Positions 42,318-52,299 of a stretch of 64,000 bases of DNA are shown piece after piece. Under the pieces are notes generated by a model that saw only the letters and a program-made list of their open reading frames with translations, made no database searches and was not told the DNA's origin. Origin of the DNA: Bacillus tequilensis KCTC 13622 (GTDB taxonomy: Bacteria; Bacillota; Bacilli; Bacillales; Bacillaceae); the NCBI RefSeq assembly GCF_000507145.1, contig NZ_AYTO01000039.1, forward strand, positions 124,001 to 188,000, in the 5' to 3' direction. Both the position numbers and the translations under genes were made by a program. The stretch's first letter is position 1, and every line of letters begins with the position of its first letter.

Positions 42318-42344
42318 AAAAACTTGGCCTATTCAAGCCAAGTT
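42318..42344 (-). terminator. Terminator of dgkB
   Basis: AAAACTTGGC/GCCAAGTTTT hairpin just after the dgkB stop. Confidence 0.85.
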
Positions 42345-43256
42345 TTAGTCATCCAGCTGTTCCGCTTTCTCCTTCGGCATGATGACGTGAATGTGCCGAT
42401 ACAAATTCACGAATTCGCCGGGCAGCATGCCGCCATACTCGCCGTCCAGGTTCAGCTGCATCTTTTCTGATACATTGACTTTCACGCGGTTCGCTTTTGT
42501 ATAAATAATGTGCTGGTCGTTGATGTGTTCGCCGCGGAGCGCCATCGTGGCGACCCTGATAAATTCAGCAAGGTTTGCTTTCTTGAGTATCATCAAATCA
42601 AACATGCCGTCATTCAGGCTGGAATCCGGCGCGAGTTTTTCGAACCCGCCGACGGAGTTTGTCAGCGTGACCAAAAACAGCATGATTTCACCTTGAAACA
42701 GCTTGCCGTCATATTCAATCTCGACTTCTGTCGGACGAAGTGAAGGCAGCATTTCCATTCCCTTTAAATAATAAGCAAGCTGGCCGAGCATCGTTTTCAG
42801 TTTGCTTGGCACGTCGTACGTCAGCTCCGTCAGACGGCCTCCTCCGGCGATATTGATAAAATACTGGCCGTTCACCTGTCCGATATCAATCGGGCGGGAA
42901 ACGCCGTTAATGACCGTATCTGCCGCTTTTAAAATATCCTCACGCGGAATGCCGAGCGCTCTGGCGAAGTCGTTCGTTGTGCCGACAGGAATCACACCGA
43001 TTGTCGGACGGTTGTCTAAAGGCGCAAGCCCATTGACGACCTCGTTGATCGTTCCGTCCCCGCCTGCCGCAATGATCAGGTCAAACTCACGCAATGCCGC
43101 ATCCTTGGCGGCGTGTGTTGCGTCTCCCGCGCATGTTGTCGCATGGGTGGAGGTTTCATAGCCGGCTTGTTCAAATTTTTGCAGGACCTGGGCAAGATGC
43201 TTTTTAAAAATCTCCCGTCCCGAAGTCGGATTGTATATTATGCGTGCACGTTTCAT
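42345..43256 (-). CDS. dgkB: Diacylglycerol kinase DgkB
   Basis: A 303-residue soluble lipid kinase: YNPTSGRE at the N terminus, the catalytic-domain motif AAGGDGTINEVVNG, and VIPVGTTNDFARAL. DgkB recycles diacylglycerol released by lipoteichoic acid synthesis back to phosphatidic acid. This links functionally to the LTA synthase paralogue elsewhere in the window. It has its own sigma-A-like promoter. Confidence 0.93.
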   Translation of the reverse strand: MKRARIIYNPTSGREIFKKHLAQVLQKFEQAGYETSTHATTCAGDATHAAKDAALREFDLIIAAGGDGTINEVVNGLAPLDNRPTIGVIPVGTTNDFARALGIPREDILKAADTVINGVSRPIDIGQVNGQYFINIAGGGRLTELTYDVPSKLKTMLGQLAYYLKGMEMLPSLRPTEVEIEYDGKLFQGEIMLFLVTLTNSVGGFEKLAPDSSLNDGMFDLMILKKANLAEFIRVATMALRGEHINDQHIIYTKANRVKVNVSEKMQLNLDGEYGGMLPGEFVNLYRHIHVIMPKEKAEQLDD

Positions 43257-43311
43257 TATCTCATCATCCTACTTAAGAGTATCCGATCAATTTTTACACT
43301 AACAACCTTTA

Positions 43312-43339
43312 ATTATACTATGAGTTAAAAAAATCGCAA
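43312..43339 (-). promoter_or_regulatory. Sigma-A promoter of dgkB
   Basis: On the minus strand TTGCGA (43334-43339) and TATAAT (43312-43317) are 16 bp apart, 55 bp before the start codon. Confidence 0.6.
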
Positions 43340-43416
43340 CAAAATGTACATAATCTTACAGGTAAAAACGCATAAAACTGATTCTTGTTTTGTACTTTTG
43401 TCATTCTTTCCATCCT

Positions 43417-43550
43417 TTCAGCTTGATTGAAAACCCTTGTAGTCTATGAAGAGCAGAGTTCCACCGATGCGGTGACAGCGGCGTTTGAGCAGGAGGTCTT
43501 TTTACGTGAGCACAGACGCGCAGGTATGGCAACAAATACGAGGATTTTGT
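43417..43550. repeat. Structured interspersed repeat element, decayed copy 3
   Basis: It shares TTCAGC-TTGATTGAAAACCC, the AGTCTA(T/G)GAAG segment and ACGTGAGCACAGACGCGCAG with copies 1 and 2. The first hairpin and the right CACGCTGAA end are missing or scrambled. No flanking terminator duplication remains. The copy runs into a fragment of the swrC 3' end. Confidence 0.7.
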
Positions 43551-43559
43551 TTTTTTGCT

Positions 43560-43621
43560 CCGTTCCCGTTTCTTGCGGAACTTCGCCAATACTTCATATG
43601 CGATCGGCATGATTAAGAGTG
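43560..43621 (-). pseudogene. Duplicated fragment of the swrC 3' end
   Basis: 43571-43621 matches swrC 44544-44594 at 47 of 51 positions and encodes MPIAYEVLAKFRKK-like residues. The reading frame is lost after this. It is a relic of a second RND-transporter end, 0.9 kb downstream of the intact swrC. The rest of the 588-bp gap (43622-43844) shows no supported gene. Confidence 0.75.
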
Positions 43622-43844
43622 AAGGATTCATGAACTAGTCAGCCGAAACGAACAACATTGAAAATGAATTTACGCGGAAAATCCTTACTGCCTTCACATG
43701 TACCAGTCAAAGAGATCATTTGAGGACATTCCCTCAAGTCAGATTGGGTACTTCGACAACACGGTAAACCTCTATAGTCAGACATAAAAATACTTGCCGA
43801 TGACATAACCATTATCGACAAGCTGAGCAAGTAAAAATCTGCTT

Positions 43845-44051
43845 TTATTTGTTTTTTGCTTTTTTCTCTTTAATGATGCTGAAAAGTACTAAGATAATGA
43901 CACCTGCACACACAATATAAAATAAGAAATTAGTGATGGGATTTTCAATATTTTTAAGAAGAAATATTAATCCTATAATTACTATCGGTATGATCCAGGT
44001 TAGCCATTTTATTACCTTAGGGTTTTGCTCACTATTTCCTTCAGGTTTCAT
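43845..44051 (-). CDS. Small membrane protein of unknown function
   Basis: A 68-residue protein with two hydrophobic helices (about residues 15-32 and 38-60) and a Lys-rich C terminus. A strong AGGAGG ribosome site supports it. No family recognised. It lies between the swrC relic and intact swrC and is AT-rich. Confidence 0.65.
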   Translation of the reverse strand: MKPEGNSEQNPKVIKWLTWIIPIVIIGLIFLLKNIENPITNFLFYIVCAGVIILVLFSIIKEKKAKNK

Positions 44052-44458
44052 AATTACCTCCTAATTATGCAAAAGATCTCTATCTTTAACAAAGTGTAAC
44101 ATAGGATATTTTTGTTAAACAGCAGCCATAGTCTCAACTAATGAAAAAGCATTAATGTTTTCAAATATCCAACAAGCAGCTGTAGAATTTCCTGTTACCA
44201 CAAGAGCTTCTTAGTAACAGCCAGGCATCAAACTTATGTGTATATAAGGTATCTGAGTGCAATCCCTAAATATAGATATTTAAATCCAATGGTTTTACAC
44301 CTAGTTCCTTAAAAAGACAATCTTGTATAACAATTTATTGTAAGGGGGAATTTAGAGAATGTCCTTTCTGTATTGTTCAGTAATAACTCGGTAAGTCCGC
44401 TTTTCTTTATGATGAAGAAGATTTAACCATTCTGAACCTTTTTTCCTTTGAAAGAAAA
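44052..44458. other. Gene-poor gap between the small membrane protein and swrC
   Basis: About 400 AT-rich bases. A GGGGGAA ribosome-like site near 44344 precedes an ATG (44360) but the frame stops after about 10 codons. No conserved gene or RNA structure was recognised; it looks like degraded sequence. Confidence 0.6.
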
Positions 44459-44504
44459 AACCTCTTAGAATGGAGCATTATTCATCGTCCATTCTAAGAG
44501 GTAT
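44459..44504 (-). terminator. Terminator of swrC
   Basis: A 15-bp inverted repeat (ACCTCTTAGAATGGA and complement) followed by TTTTTTC on the minus strand. Confidence 0.88.
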
Positions 44505-44517
44505 ATGTTATATCATC

Positions 44518-47500
44518 TTACTCTTCTTCGGTTCCCGGTTTTTTCTTGCGGAACTTCGCCAATACTTCGTATACGATTGGCACGATTAAGAGTGTCAGAA
44601 GCGTTGAACTGATCAAACCGCCGATAACCGTTACGCCGAGTCCTTTAGAAATGACCTGGCTTCCGCCTTCGAAGCCGAGCGCTAATGGAATCAAGGCGCC
44701 GATTGTCGCGATGGCTGTCATCAGGATCGGACGGAGTCGTGTAGAGCCGGCTTCCAGGAGCGCTTCTCTCGTAGACAGGCCTTCCGCTTCCTTATGAATC
44801 ACGCGGTCAATCAAGACAATCGCATTCGTGACAACGATACCGATCAGCATGAGCATACCGATCATGGCGTTCAGACTGATCGTTTCACCTGATACATAAA
44901 GTCCGACAAGGGCACCGATGATTGTGAACGGCAATGAGAACAGGATCGCAAATGGCGCGAGTGCTCCGCCGAATGTAATTACGAGCACAAGGTACACGAT
45001 CGCTATTGCTGCCAGCATCGCTAAACCGAGCTTCGTGAAGGAATCAGCAATATCTGCTGATACGCCTCCTGTGTCAATCGATACATTATCAGGAGGGTTA
45101 AGCTTATCCACTTTCTTCTGAACCTCAGCTGATACGGCTGTGACGTTGTCAGATGCAACCTCACCTGTGACATCTGCATAGACTTTTCCGTCACGTTTTG
45201 AAACAGTATCTGATGTTGATCCTTCTTTCACTTTTGCAACATCGCCGATTTTGACTTCCTGGCCAGTCGCAGATGTGATCTTTTTATTCTCTAAATCTTT
45301 CACACTCTTATACTGGTCTTTTTCAGTCTTAATGTTCACATCAAGCTCTTTGCCGTCTTTTTTCACGGTTGTGAGCGGTTTTTGTGATGTTTGTGTCATT
45401 AAGGCCTGAGAAATTTGAGACGCCGTTAAACCGAGTTTGCTTAATTTTTCTTGGTCAGCGACAAATGTGTACTCATCATATGTGCTTGAAAGGCCTGAGT
45501 TTACGTTCTTCAGATCCTTTTCATCTTTCATGATTTTTTCAATGTCGTTGACCGTGTCTTTAATGTCGTTTTCTGAATCGCCATACACATAGTATGTTAA
45601 TTCGTTGTTATTGCCTGAAGAGCTGAAGTTTTGTGACTTCCATTCTCCGCGGTCAGATTGCTTTTGGATTTCCTTCAGCACGTTGTCTTTTTCTTTATCA
45701 AAATCAGGCGTGTCGCTTTCATATTTGATATAGAATAACGCACCGTTTGAATCTCCCCCGGCAAGCGGGCTGCCAGAGCCTAATGAATACTGAACGGTAT
45801 CGACATGCTTGCGGTCAAGCAGGATTTTTTCCGCTTTTTCAGCTTCATCTTCAGCTTCTTTTTTCGTTTCTCCAGGCTCTGGGCTGTAAGTAAGCTGTAC
45901 CGTTTTTTCTTCTTGGGACGGCAGGTAGCTGGCACCGATTAATGGTACAAGGAACAAGCTTCCAAGGAGCATCAGAACAGCGATGATAGACGTGATCCAT
46001 TTATGGCTCAGCGCCCAGTTCAATACTTTTTTATAGATGTTTGCAAGTCTTCCAGGTTTGTGCTCTTTCGCTTTAATCGGCGCGCCTGTTAAAGATTTTT
46101 TGAACAGGCTGTGTGCGAGCATCGGCACAAGCGTGATCGAAATCAACAGGGATGCGGCAAGCGCAAATACAATCGTTAAGGCAAACGGGATAAACAATTC
46201 ACCGATTTGTCCGCCTACAAGTGCGAGCGGCAGGAATACCGCGATTGTTACGATCGTCGATGACATGATCGGTTTGAACATTTCCTTCGTCGCTTCACGC
46301 ACCAAGGCTTTTCCGCGGAGCGGCTCATCCTTGAGTCTCATGCGGCGGTAAATGTTCTCGATCACAACAATGGAATCATCGACAACCCGTCCAATCGCAA
46401 CAGTCATTGCGCCAAGCGTCATGATATTCAGTGTGATATCAAGCTGCTGCAGCACAAGAAGTGCGATGAGCAGTGATAATGGAATAGAAACAATCGAAAT
46501 TAATGTTGATTTGATATCTCTTAAGAATAAGAGAATGATCACAATCGCAAAAATCGCGCCAAAAATGGCTTTGCTTAACATCGTTTCAACTGACTGTGTG
46601 ATCGGCTCAGCCATGTCGAGTGTTGCGCTGTAGTTGAAGCCTTTATGGTCTGCTTTGAACTGCTTCAGCTCGGCTTTGACATTATCGGCAACCTCTACTG
46701 TATTCGCATCGTTTGCTTTGACGATGTTAATACCGATGCTGTCTTTGCCATTTGTGCGTGAAACAGATTCAGCTTTTTTCACATCTTTCAATGTGGCAAT
46801 GTCAGAAAGCTTGACCGTCGGCACATCTGTGCTTGCGCTTTGCTGCGCCTGTGCGGCCGCAGCAGCTTGTGCACTTTGCGCCGCTGCTTGAGATGCTGCA
46901 TTGCCGCCTGCACTTGAAGCAGATGCCGTCGGGATTCTCATATTCTTCAAATCTTTAATGGTTTCAATATCGCCGCTGACAACGACAGATTTTTCTTTAT
47001 TTCCGAATGTGTACAATCCAAGCGGAGTTGTCACATCTGAACCTTGAATCACTTGCTTGACCGTATCTTCATCAAGGCCGTATTCTTTCAGTTTGTCTTC
47101 TTTGAAAGAGAATTCAACCTCTTCCACCTGCTGGCCTGATACTTGGACGGAGGCAACGCCTTCTAAGCCTTCAAGCTTAGGAACGAGGCTGTCTTCCACT
47201 TGTTTTGTCAGGTCTTGCAGGTTGCCTTTATCGCTGGACACGCTTAGCGTCAGAATCGGGAAGGAGTTCAAGCTGTAGCGTGAAATTTCCGGATCCTTCG
47301 CGTCATCAGGAAGGCTGACATTATCTAATGCTTCAGCCGCTTCTGTTTTCGCTTTGTCCATATCTTTCTCATAGTCATATTCAATCATGACAGACGATGC
47401 GTTTTCATAGGACGTTGAAGTCACTACACTGACCCCGTCCAAATTCTGCACCGCTTGTTCAACCGGTTTGGTCACCTCATCAGCCACTTGGCTTGGAGTC

Positions 47501-47664
47501 GCGCCCGGATATGTCGTGCTGATTGTCAGGTAAGGCATGTTCACGTCAGGAATGGATTCTTGCTTCATATTCATACCCGCATACAAGCCGGCTGCCGTTA
47601 CAATAATCGTCATCAGCCATACAGCGAATTTGTTTTTCAGAACAAAATTAATAACGTGATTCAT
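44518..47664 (-). CDS. swrC: RND-family efflux transporter SwrC
   Basis: A 1048-residue RND protein with 12 membrane segments, two large extracellular loops and the proton-relay DD pair in GRVVDDSIVVIENIYRR (TM4). An Ala/Gln/Ser low-complexity stretch (about residues 255-280) interrupts the first loop. SwrC (YerP) exports surfactin and acriflavin and supports swarming. ATG 47664 follows GGAGG by 5 bases; an in-frame ATG one codon earlier is too close. Divergent from its repressor gene yerO. Confidence 0.95.
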   Translation of the reverse strand: MNHVINFVLKNKFAVWLMTIIVTAAGLYAGMNMKQESIPDVNMPYLTISTTYPGATPSQVADEVTKPVEQAVQNLDGVSVVTSTSYENASSVMIEYDYEKDMDKAKTEAAEALDNVSLPDDAKDPEISRYSLNSFPILTLSVSSDKGNLQDLTKQVEDSLVPKLEGLEGVASVQVSGQQVEEVEFSFKEDKLKEYGLDEDTVKQVIQGSDVTTPLGLYTFGNKEKSVVVSGDIETIKDLKNMRIPTASASSAGGNAASQAAAQSAQAAAAAQAQQSASTDVPTVKLSDIATLKDVKKAESVSRTNGKDSIGINIVKANDANTVEVADNVKAELKQFKADHKGFNYSATLDMAEPITQSVETMLSKAIFGAIFAIVIILLFLRDIKSTLISIVSIPLSLLIALLVLQQLDITLNIMTLGAMTVAIGRVVDDSIVVIENIYRRMRLKDEPLRGKALVREATKEMFKPIMSSTIVTIAVFLPLALVGGQIGELFIPFALTIVFALAASLLISITLVPMLAHSLFKKSLTGAPIKAKEHKPGRLANIYKKVLNWALSHKWITSIIAVLMLLGSLFLVPLIGASYLPSQEEKTVQLTYSPEPGETKKEAEDEAEKAEKILLDRKHVDTVQYSLGSGSPLAGGDSNGALFYIKYESDTPDFDKEKDNVLKEIQKQSDRGEWKSQNFSSSGNNNELTYYVYGDSENDIKDTVNDIEKIMKDEKDLKNVNSGLSSTYDEYTFVADQEKLSKLGLTASQISQALMTQTSQKPLTTVKKDGKELDVNIKTEKDQYKSVKDLENKKITSATGQEVKIGDVAKVKEGSTSDTVSKRDGKVYADVTGEVASDNVTAVSAEVQKKVDKLNPPDNVSIDTGGVSADIADSFTKLGLAMLAAIAIVYLVLVITFGGALAPFAILFSLPFTIIGALVGLYVSGETISLNAMIGMLMLIGIVVTNAIVLIDRVIHKEAEGLSTREALLEAGSTRLRPILMTAIATIGALIPLALGFEGGSQVISKGLGVTVIGGLISSTLLTLLIVPIVYEVLAKFRKKKPGTEEE

Positions 47665-47686
47665 CATATCCTCCATTACATTTTTT

Positions 47687-47704
47687 ATTGACTGACTGGT
47701 CATT
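47687..47704. promoter_or_regulatory. YerO operator between swrC and yerO
   Basis: TTGACTGACTGGTCA contains a TGAC...GTCA dyad in the middle of the divergent region and lies 22 bp from the swrC start. This is the expected place for YerO binding; the motif assignment is inferred. Confidence 0.55.
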
Positions 47705-47795
47705 CTATATAATACTAAACGTTATAATGCAACAACGTCAACTCATATATCAGAAAATTTTACTAAATTTTTCAAGGGTTAAGGGGAAGCACGTC

Positions 47796-48644
47796 ATGAA
47801 TGAAAAAAAAGAAAGAATCATAAAAACCAGCATTCATTTGTTTGCGAAAAAAGGATTCGCTGCCACGACGATCCAGGAAATCGCCAGCGAATGCGGTATC
47901 TCAAAGGGCGCTTTTTATTTGCACTTTAAATCAAAAGAAGCGCTGCTGTTATCCGCCTGTGAATATTACATCGGAATGTCTATGAAAAAAATGAAAACTA
48001 TAGAAGAAGATCTCGCCGGGAAGCCGCCTAAGGAAGTGCTGAAAAAGCAAATTGGCGCTCAGTTTGAAGATTTTCGTGATCATAAAGATTTTATCGTTCT
48101 TTTGCTTACCGAAAATATCATTCCGGAAAATCAAGAAATCAAGCAATACTTTTACAAAGTAACCACGGAGACGGATAAGCTGTACCGCAATGCCTTGCTG
48201 GCATCTTATGGCGAAAAAATCGAGCGGTACGTCGCAGATTTGTCTATTATGACAAGAGGCATTGTGCATTCGTATATGAATGTGATGGTATTTAACAGTG
48301 AGCTTACTATTGATGCAGAAGAAATTTCATCCTTTATCGTCGAGAGACTGGATGATCTTGTACAGGGGCTGAGCCGTACAGCCCTCAATCCGATCGTGCC
48401 AAAAGACATTTTCAATCCGATGCCTGCGGGGAAAGACCAATTGCTTGAGAGCATTCAGAACATAAAAGAACACAGCGCGCTGCCCGAGGATATCACCGTG
48501 TCACTCGATGTTATCGCGGAAGAACTCGCTCAGGATAAACCGCGCAAGCCGATTATTAAAGGCATGCTCTCCAATTTGACCGGAAGCAATGACGAAGAAG
48601 TTGAAAAGCTTCGGGCTTCCATTTCTATATTTATCTCGATATGA
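47796..48644 (+). CDS. yerO: TetR-family repressor YerO
   Basis: A 282-residue protein. TetR helix-turn-helix at about residues 22-55 (TTIQEIASECGISKGAFYLHFKSKEALL), a long ligand domain and a C-terminal extension. YerO represses swrC in B. subtilis. ATG 47796 with AAGGGGAAG; the upstream ATG (47688) has no ribosome site and would overlap the operator. The extreme C terminus (RASISIFISI) looks unusual for the family and might reflect local divergence. Confidence 0.92.
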   Translation: MNEKKERIIKTSIHLFAKKGFAATTIQEIASECGISKGAFYLHFKSKEALLLSACEYYIGMSMKKMKTIEEDLAGKPPKEVLKKQIGAQFEDFRDHKDFIVLLLTENIIPENQEIKQYFYKVTTETDKLYRNALLASYGEKIERYVADLSIMTRGIVHSYMNVMVFNSELTIDAEEISSFIVERLDDLVQGLSRTALNPIVPKDIFNPMPAGKDQLLESIQNIKEHSALPEDITVSLDVIAEELAQDKPRKPIIKGMLSNLTGSNDEEVEKLRASISIFISI

Positions 48645-48649
48645 CCAAA

Positions 48650-48678
48650 AAAAGCAGCCCCTGCGGGCTGCTTTTTTG
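48650..48678. terminator. Bidirectional terminator between yerO and gatB
   Basis: AAAAGCAGCCC-CTGC-GGGCTGCTTTT stem with flanking A and T runs. Confidence 0.92.
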
Positions 48679-48679
48679 A

Positions 48680-50110
48680 TTAGCGTTTTTTAATTTCTTC
48701 AAGCAGGATTTTGTTGACCATTGGCGGGTTGGCTTGTCCTTTGGACGCTTTCATAATCTGTCCGACAAGGAAACCGATCGCGCGGTCTTTCCCGTTTTTA
48801 AAGTCTTCGATTGATTGAGGATTGTTGTCAAGCGCCTCTGTGACAAGCTTCAGAAGCACGCCTTCGTCAGAAATCTGCACGAGGCCTTTCTCTTTCACAA
48901 TCTTCTCAGCGTCGCCGCCTTTTTCAATCAGTTCTTTAAACACTTTCTTCGCGATCTTGGAAGAAATAGTTCCTTTTTCGATCAGTTTGATCATGCCGGC
49001 AAGGCCTTCAGGTGTCAGGGCAACGTCGGCAAGCTCTTTTTGCTCAGCGTTTAGGTAAGCTGACACTTCACCCATCAGCCAGTTGGACGCTTGTTTCGCT
49101 TCAGCGCCTTTTTGTACGGTTTCTTCGAAGAAATCAGCCATTTCTTTTGTCAGCGTCAGAACCATCGCATCGTATGCAGGCAAGCCAAGCTCTTCGATAT
49201 AACGCTTGCGGCGCTCGTCCGGAAGCTCAGGAATGCTTGCTTTTACGCGTTCCTTCCATTCGTCATCAATGTAGAGTTCGACAAGGTCTGGCTCAGGGAA
49301 GTAACGATAGTCGTCAGACCCCTCTTTGACACGCATGAGAATGGTTTTCTTCGTTGCTTCGTCGTAACGGCGCGTTTCCTGCTGGATAACGCCGCCGGAG
49401 AGAAGAACCTGCTCCTGGCGTTTTTCTTCGTGCTCAAGGCCTTTTTGAACAAACGCAAAGGAGTTCAAGTTTTTCAATTCTGTTTTTGTGCCGAATTCCT
49501 CTTGGCCGATCGGGCGAAGAGAGATATTGGCGTCACAGCGAAGTGAACCTTCTTCCATCTTACAGTCAGAAACGCCTGTATATTGGATGATGGATTTCAG
49601 CTTTTCAAGATACGCGTACGCTTCTTCCGGCGTGCGGATATCCGGCTCAGATACGATCTCAACAAGCGGCGTTCCCTGACGGTTGAAGTCAACAAGAGAA
49701 TAGCCATCGCCTGTGTGCGTCAGCTTTCCGGCATCTTCTTCAAGATGAAGACGCGTGATGCCGATGCGTTTTGTTTTTCCGCCGACTTCAATTTCGATCC
49801 AGCCATTTTCGCCGATTGGCTTATCAAATTGAGAAATCTGATACGCTTTCGGGTTGTCCGGATAGAAATAGTTTTTGCGGTCAAATTTCGTATCCGTTGC
49901 GATCTCACAGTTAAGCGCCATAGCGGCTTTCATTGCGAATTCAACAGCTTCTTTGTTCAGAACAGGCAGAACGCCCGGGTATCCGAGGTCAATGACGCTT
50001 GTCTGCGTGTTCGCCTCCGCGCCGAATGGCGTTGGAGAGCTTGAGAAAATTTTTGATTTTGTTTTTAACTCGACGTGGACTTCAAGTCCGATTACCGTTT
50101 CAAAGTTCAA
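48680..50110 (-). CDS. gatB: Aspartyl/glutamyl-tRNA amidotransferase subunit B
   Basis: A 476-residue Gat[21 protein letters not shown] start, [27 protein letters not shown], and a C-terminal YqeY-like tail domain. It is the kinase/tRNA-binding subunit of the GatCAB complex that converts Glu-tRNA(Gln) to Gln-tRNA(Gln). Last gene of gatC-gatA-gatB. Confidence 0.96.
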   Translation of the reverse strand: MNFETVIGLEVHVELKTKSKIFSSSPTPFGAEANTQTSVIDLGYPGVLPVLNKEAVEFAMKAAMALNCEIATDTKFDRKNYFYPDNPKAYQISQFDKPIGENGWIEIEVGGKTKRIGITRLHLEEDAGKLTHTGDGYSLVDFNRQGTPLVEIVSEPDIRTPEEAYAYLEKLKSIIQYTGVSDCKMEEGSLRCDANISLRPIGQEEFGTKTELKNLNSFAFVQKGLEHEEKRQEQVLLSGGVIQQETRRYDEATKKTILMRVKEGSDDYRYFPEPDLVELYIDDEWKERVKASIPELPDERRKRYIEELGLPAYDAMVLTLTKEMADFFEETVQKGAEAKQASNWLMGEVSAYLNAEQKELADVALTPEGLAGMIKLIEKGTISSKIAKKVFKELIEKGGDAEKIVKEKGLVQISDEGVLLKLVTEALDNNPQSIEDFKNGKDRAIGFLVGQIMKASKGQANPPMVNKILLEEIKKR

Positions 50111-50123
50111 TTTTTTTCACCCC

Positions 50124-51581
50124 TTACAATTCAGGTTTTGCTTTATGATGGTCTGTCGCTTGTTCAAATGCATGAGCAACGCGGTATACAGTGCTTTCAT
50201 CAAAGTGTTTTCCGATGATTTGCAGTCCGAGCGGAAGTCCGTCTGCTAATCCGCATGGCACGCTGATTCCAGGTACGCCCGCAAGGTTGACCGGAATCGT
50301 TAAGATATCGTTTGCGTACATTGTGAGCGGATCTTTCGTGTTTTCACCGATTTTAAACGCAGGTGTCGGTGTAGTCGGTCCGACAATAACATCATATTTC
50401 TCAAATACGTCTTCGAAGTCTTTCTTAATCAACGTACGCACTTTTTGCGCTTTTTTGTAGTACGCATCGTAGTAGCCTGAGCTTAAAGCGAACGTTCCGA
50501 GCATGATGCGGCGTTTGACTTCATCGCCGAAGCCTTCTGAACGTGTTTGCTTATAAAGGTCGATCAGGTTGTCCGCGTTGTCTGTGCGGTAGCCGTAGCG
50601 AATGCCGTCAAAGCGCGCAAGGTTCGCTGACGCTTCAGATGAAGACAGCAGGTAATACGTCGCAAGCGCGTATTTACTATGTGGAAGAGACACTTCTTCC
50701 CATGTAGCGCCGAGGCCTTCAAGCACTTTCAGCGCGGCAAGAACAGATTCTCTCGCTTCTTTGCCGACACCTTCACCAAGGTATTCTTTCGGAACAGCGA
50801 TTTTCAATCCTTTGATATCGCCAGTTAATGAAGAAAGAAAATCAGGCACATCCACATTTGCGCTCGTGGAGTCCATTTTATCTACGCCGGAAATCGCTTG
50901 AAGCAAGAATGCGTTGTCCTCAACCGTACGAGTAATCGGTCCGATTTGGTCTAATGAAGACGCAAATGCGACCAGCCCGTAACGAGACACGCGTCCGTAT
51001 GTAGGCTTTAATCCGACCACCCCGCAGAAAGATGCAGGCTGACGGATGGAGCCGCCTGTGTCAGATCCAAGTGAAAACGGAACTTCTCCCGCAGCAACCG
51101 CAGCAGCTGAACCGCCGCTTGAACCGCCGGGAACTGTATCGAGGTTCCAAGGGTTTTTCGTCAGCTTGTAAGCTGAGTTCTCGGTAGATGATCCCATGGC
51201 GAATTCGTCCATGTTCAATTTTCCGATTGTGATCGCTTCAGCGTCTTGGAGGCGCTGAACGACTGTAGCATCGTAGATCGGATCGAAGTTTTCGAGAATT
51301 TTGCTGGAGCACGTTGTACGCAGCCCTTTTGTTACGATATTATCTTTTACGCCGATCGGCATACCGAAGAGAAGACCGTGCTCAGTACGGCTGTCAACCG
51401 CCTCGTCAAGCTCCTTCGCGTACGCGCGCGCTTTTTCTTCATCTAATGCCAAAAAGGCTTGTACCTTATCATCCACCGCTTGGATGCGTTTATAAGACTC
51501 GTCAACAAGATCAGAAATCTTAATCTCTTTTTTATGTATGAGCTGTTTTAATTCTGTGATTTTGTGATCAAATAATGACAT
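50124..51581 (-). CDS. gatA: Aspartyl/glutamyl-tRNA amidotransferase subunit A
   Basis: A 485-residue amidase-signature enzyme: catalytic Lys in IGVKDNIVT, and the two Ser of the [14 protein letters not shown] and [14 protein letters not shown] motifs. It supplies ammonia from glutamine. ATG 51581 with AAAGGAGGG upstream; follows gatC by 16 bp and precedes gatB by 13 bp. Confidence 0.96.
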   Translation of the reverse strand: MSLFDHKITELKQLIHKKEIKISDLVDESYKRIQAVDDKVQAFLALDEEKARAYAKELDEAVDSRTEHGLLFGMPIGVKDNIVTKGLRTTCSSKILENFDPIYDATVVQRLQDAEAITIGKLNMDEFAMGSSTENSAYKLTKNPWNLDTVPGGSSGGSAAAVAAGEVPFSLGSDTGGSIRQPASFCGVVGLKPTYGRVSRYGLVAFASSLDQIGPITRTVEDNAFLLQAISGVDKMDSTSANVDVPDFLSSLTGDIKGLKIAVPKEYLGEGVGKEARESVLAALKVLEGLGATWEEVSLPHSKYALATYYLLSSSEASANLARFDGIRYGYRTDNADNLIDLYKQTRSEGFGDEVKRRIMLGTFALSSGYYDAYYKKAQKVRTLIKKDFEDVFEKYDVIVGPTTPTPAFKIGENTKDPLTMYANDILTIPVNLAGVPGISVPCGLADGLPLGLQIIGKHFDESTVYRVAHAFEQATDHHKAKPEL

Positions 51582-51597
51582 TCCTTGTGTCCCTCCT

Positions 51598-51888
51598 TTA
51601 GTCCAGAATTGATGGCACACGAATATAGCCGTCTTTATGGTCAGGCGCATTTTTCATGACATCCTCAACCGGAAGGCCTTTACCCGCTTCATCTTCTCTC
51701 ATGACATTTTTCATTTTCAGCACGTGAGTTGTAGGCTCCACATTGTCTGTGTTAACCTCATTCAGCTCCTCGGCAAATGAAATGATGCTGTCAAGCTGTT
51801 CAGTGAACATTTTTGCTTCTTCGTCAGTAATTGCAAGTCTCGCAAGGTGCGCAACGTGCTTTACTTCTTCTATTGAAATTCGTGACAT
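51598..51888 (-). CDS. gatC: Aspartyl/glutamyl-tRNA amidotransferase subunit C
   Basis: A 96-residue GatC ([20 protein letters not shown], then [23 protein letters not shown] end), which clamps GatA to GatB. First gene of the operon; ATG 51888 has GGAGGTGG upstream. Confidence 0.95.
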   Translation of the reverse strand: MSRISIEEVKHVAHLARLAITDEEAKMFTEQLDSIISFAEELNEVNTDNVEPTTHVLKMKNVMREDEAGKGLPVEDVMKNAPDHKDGYIRVPSILD

Positions 51889-52140
51889 ATGATCCACCTC
51901 CACATATTTCTCCGTTAAGTCATATAATACTGATCATATCAAAAACAAGCCCTTTAAAGCAACAAAACGCCTTAGGGCGAGCCTGTGTTTTCGAAACAAT
52001 ACCCTATATATTTTATACTAAAAAGAGACAAAGGAGAAACGAAATATTTTTCTGAAAATTTTTACTTTAATTATTTTTGAAAGCGTTTTATTCTTTATTC
52101 CCTTCTAGGTTCACGCCGGTATTTCTTGCTGATCACCCAG

Positions 52141-52166
52141 GTTTCATCGCTTGAATGGCTGGGAAT
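52141..52166 (+). promoter_or_regulatory. Candidate SigB promoter of opuE
   Basis: GTTTCA (52141-52146) and GGGAAT (52161-52166) are 14 bp apart, matching the SigB GTTT/GGGTAT pattern. opuE is known to have SigA and SigB promoters. The remaining parts of the 411-bp gap before opuE (51889-52299) hold no gene. Confidence 0.6.
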
Positions 52167-52299
52167 ACTTTGTTAGGTTAAGTTACCAAGTGCACCTGCA
52201 AAAGAATTTCTTTTGTTTTGCACTGAGCCAGACTGCTTAACTGGCACCATCAATTTGAGAGGTGATGCAACATTATTAGAAATGAAGAGAGGGTAAAAC

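Noticed and set aside
43639..43830. 63-residue minus-strand ORF
   Set aside because: No ribosome site, no recognisable domain, and it lies in degraded sequence next to the swrC relic.
52080..52299. Riboswitch or T-box leader in front of opuE or gatC
   Set aside because: No T-box consensus or conserved aptamer was recognised; the region is better explained by promoters.
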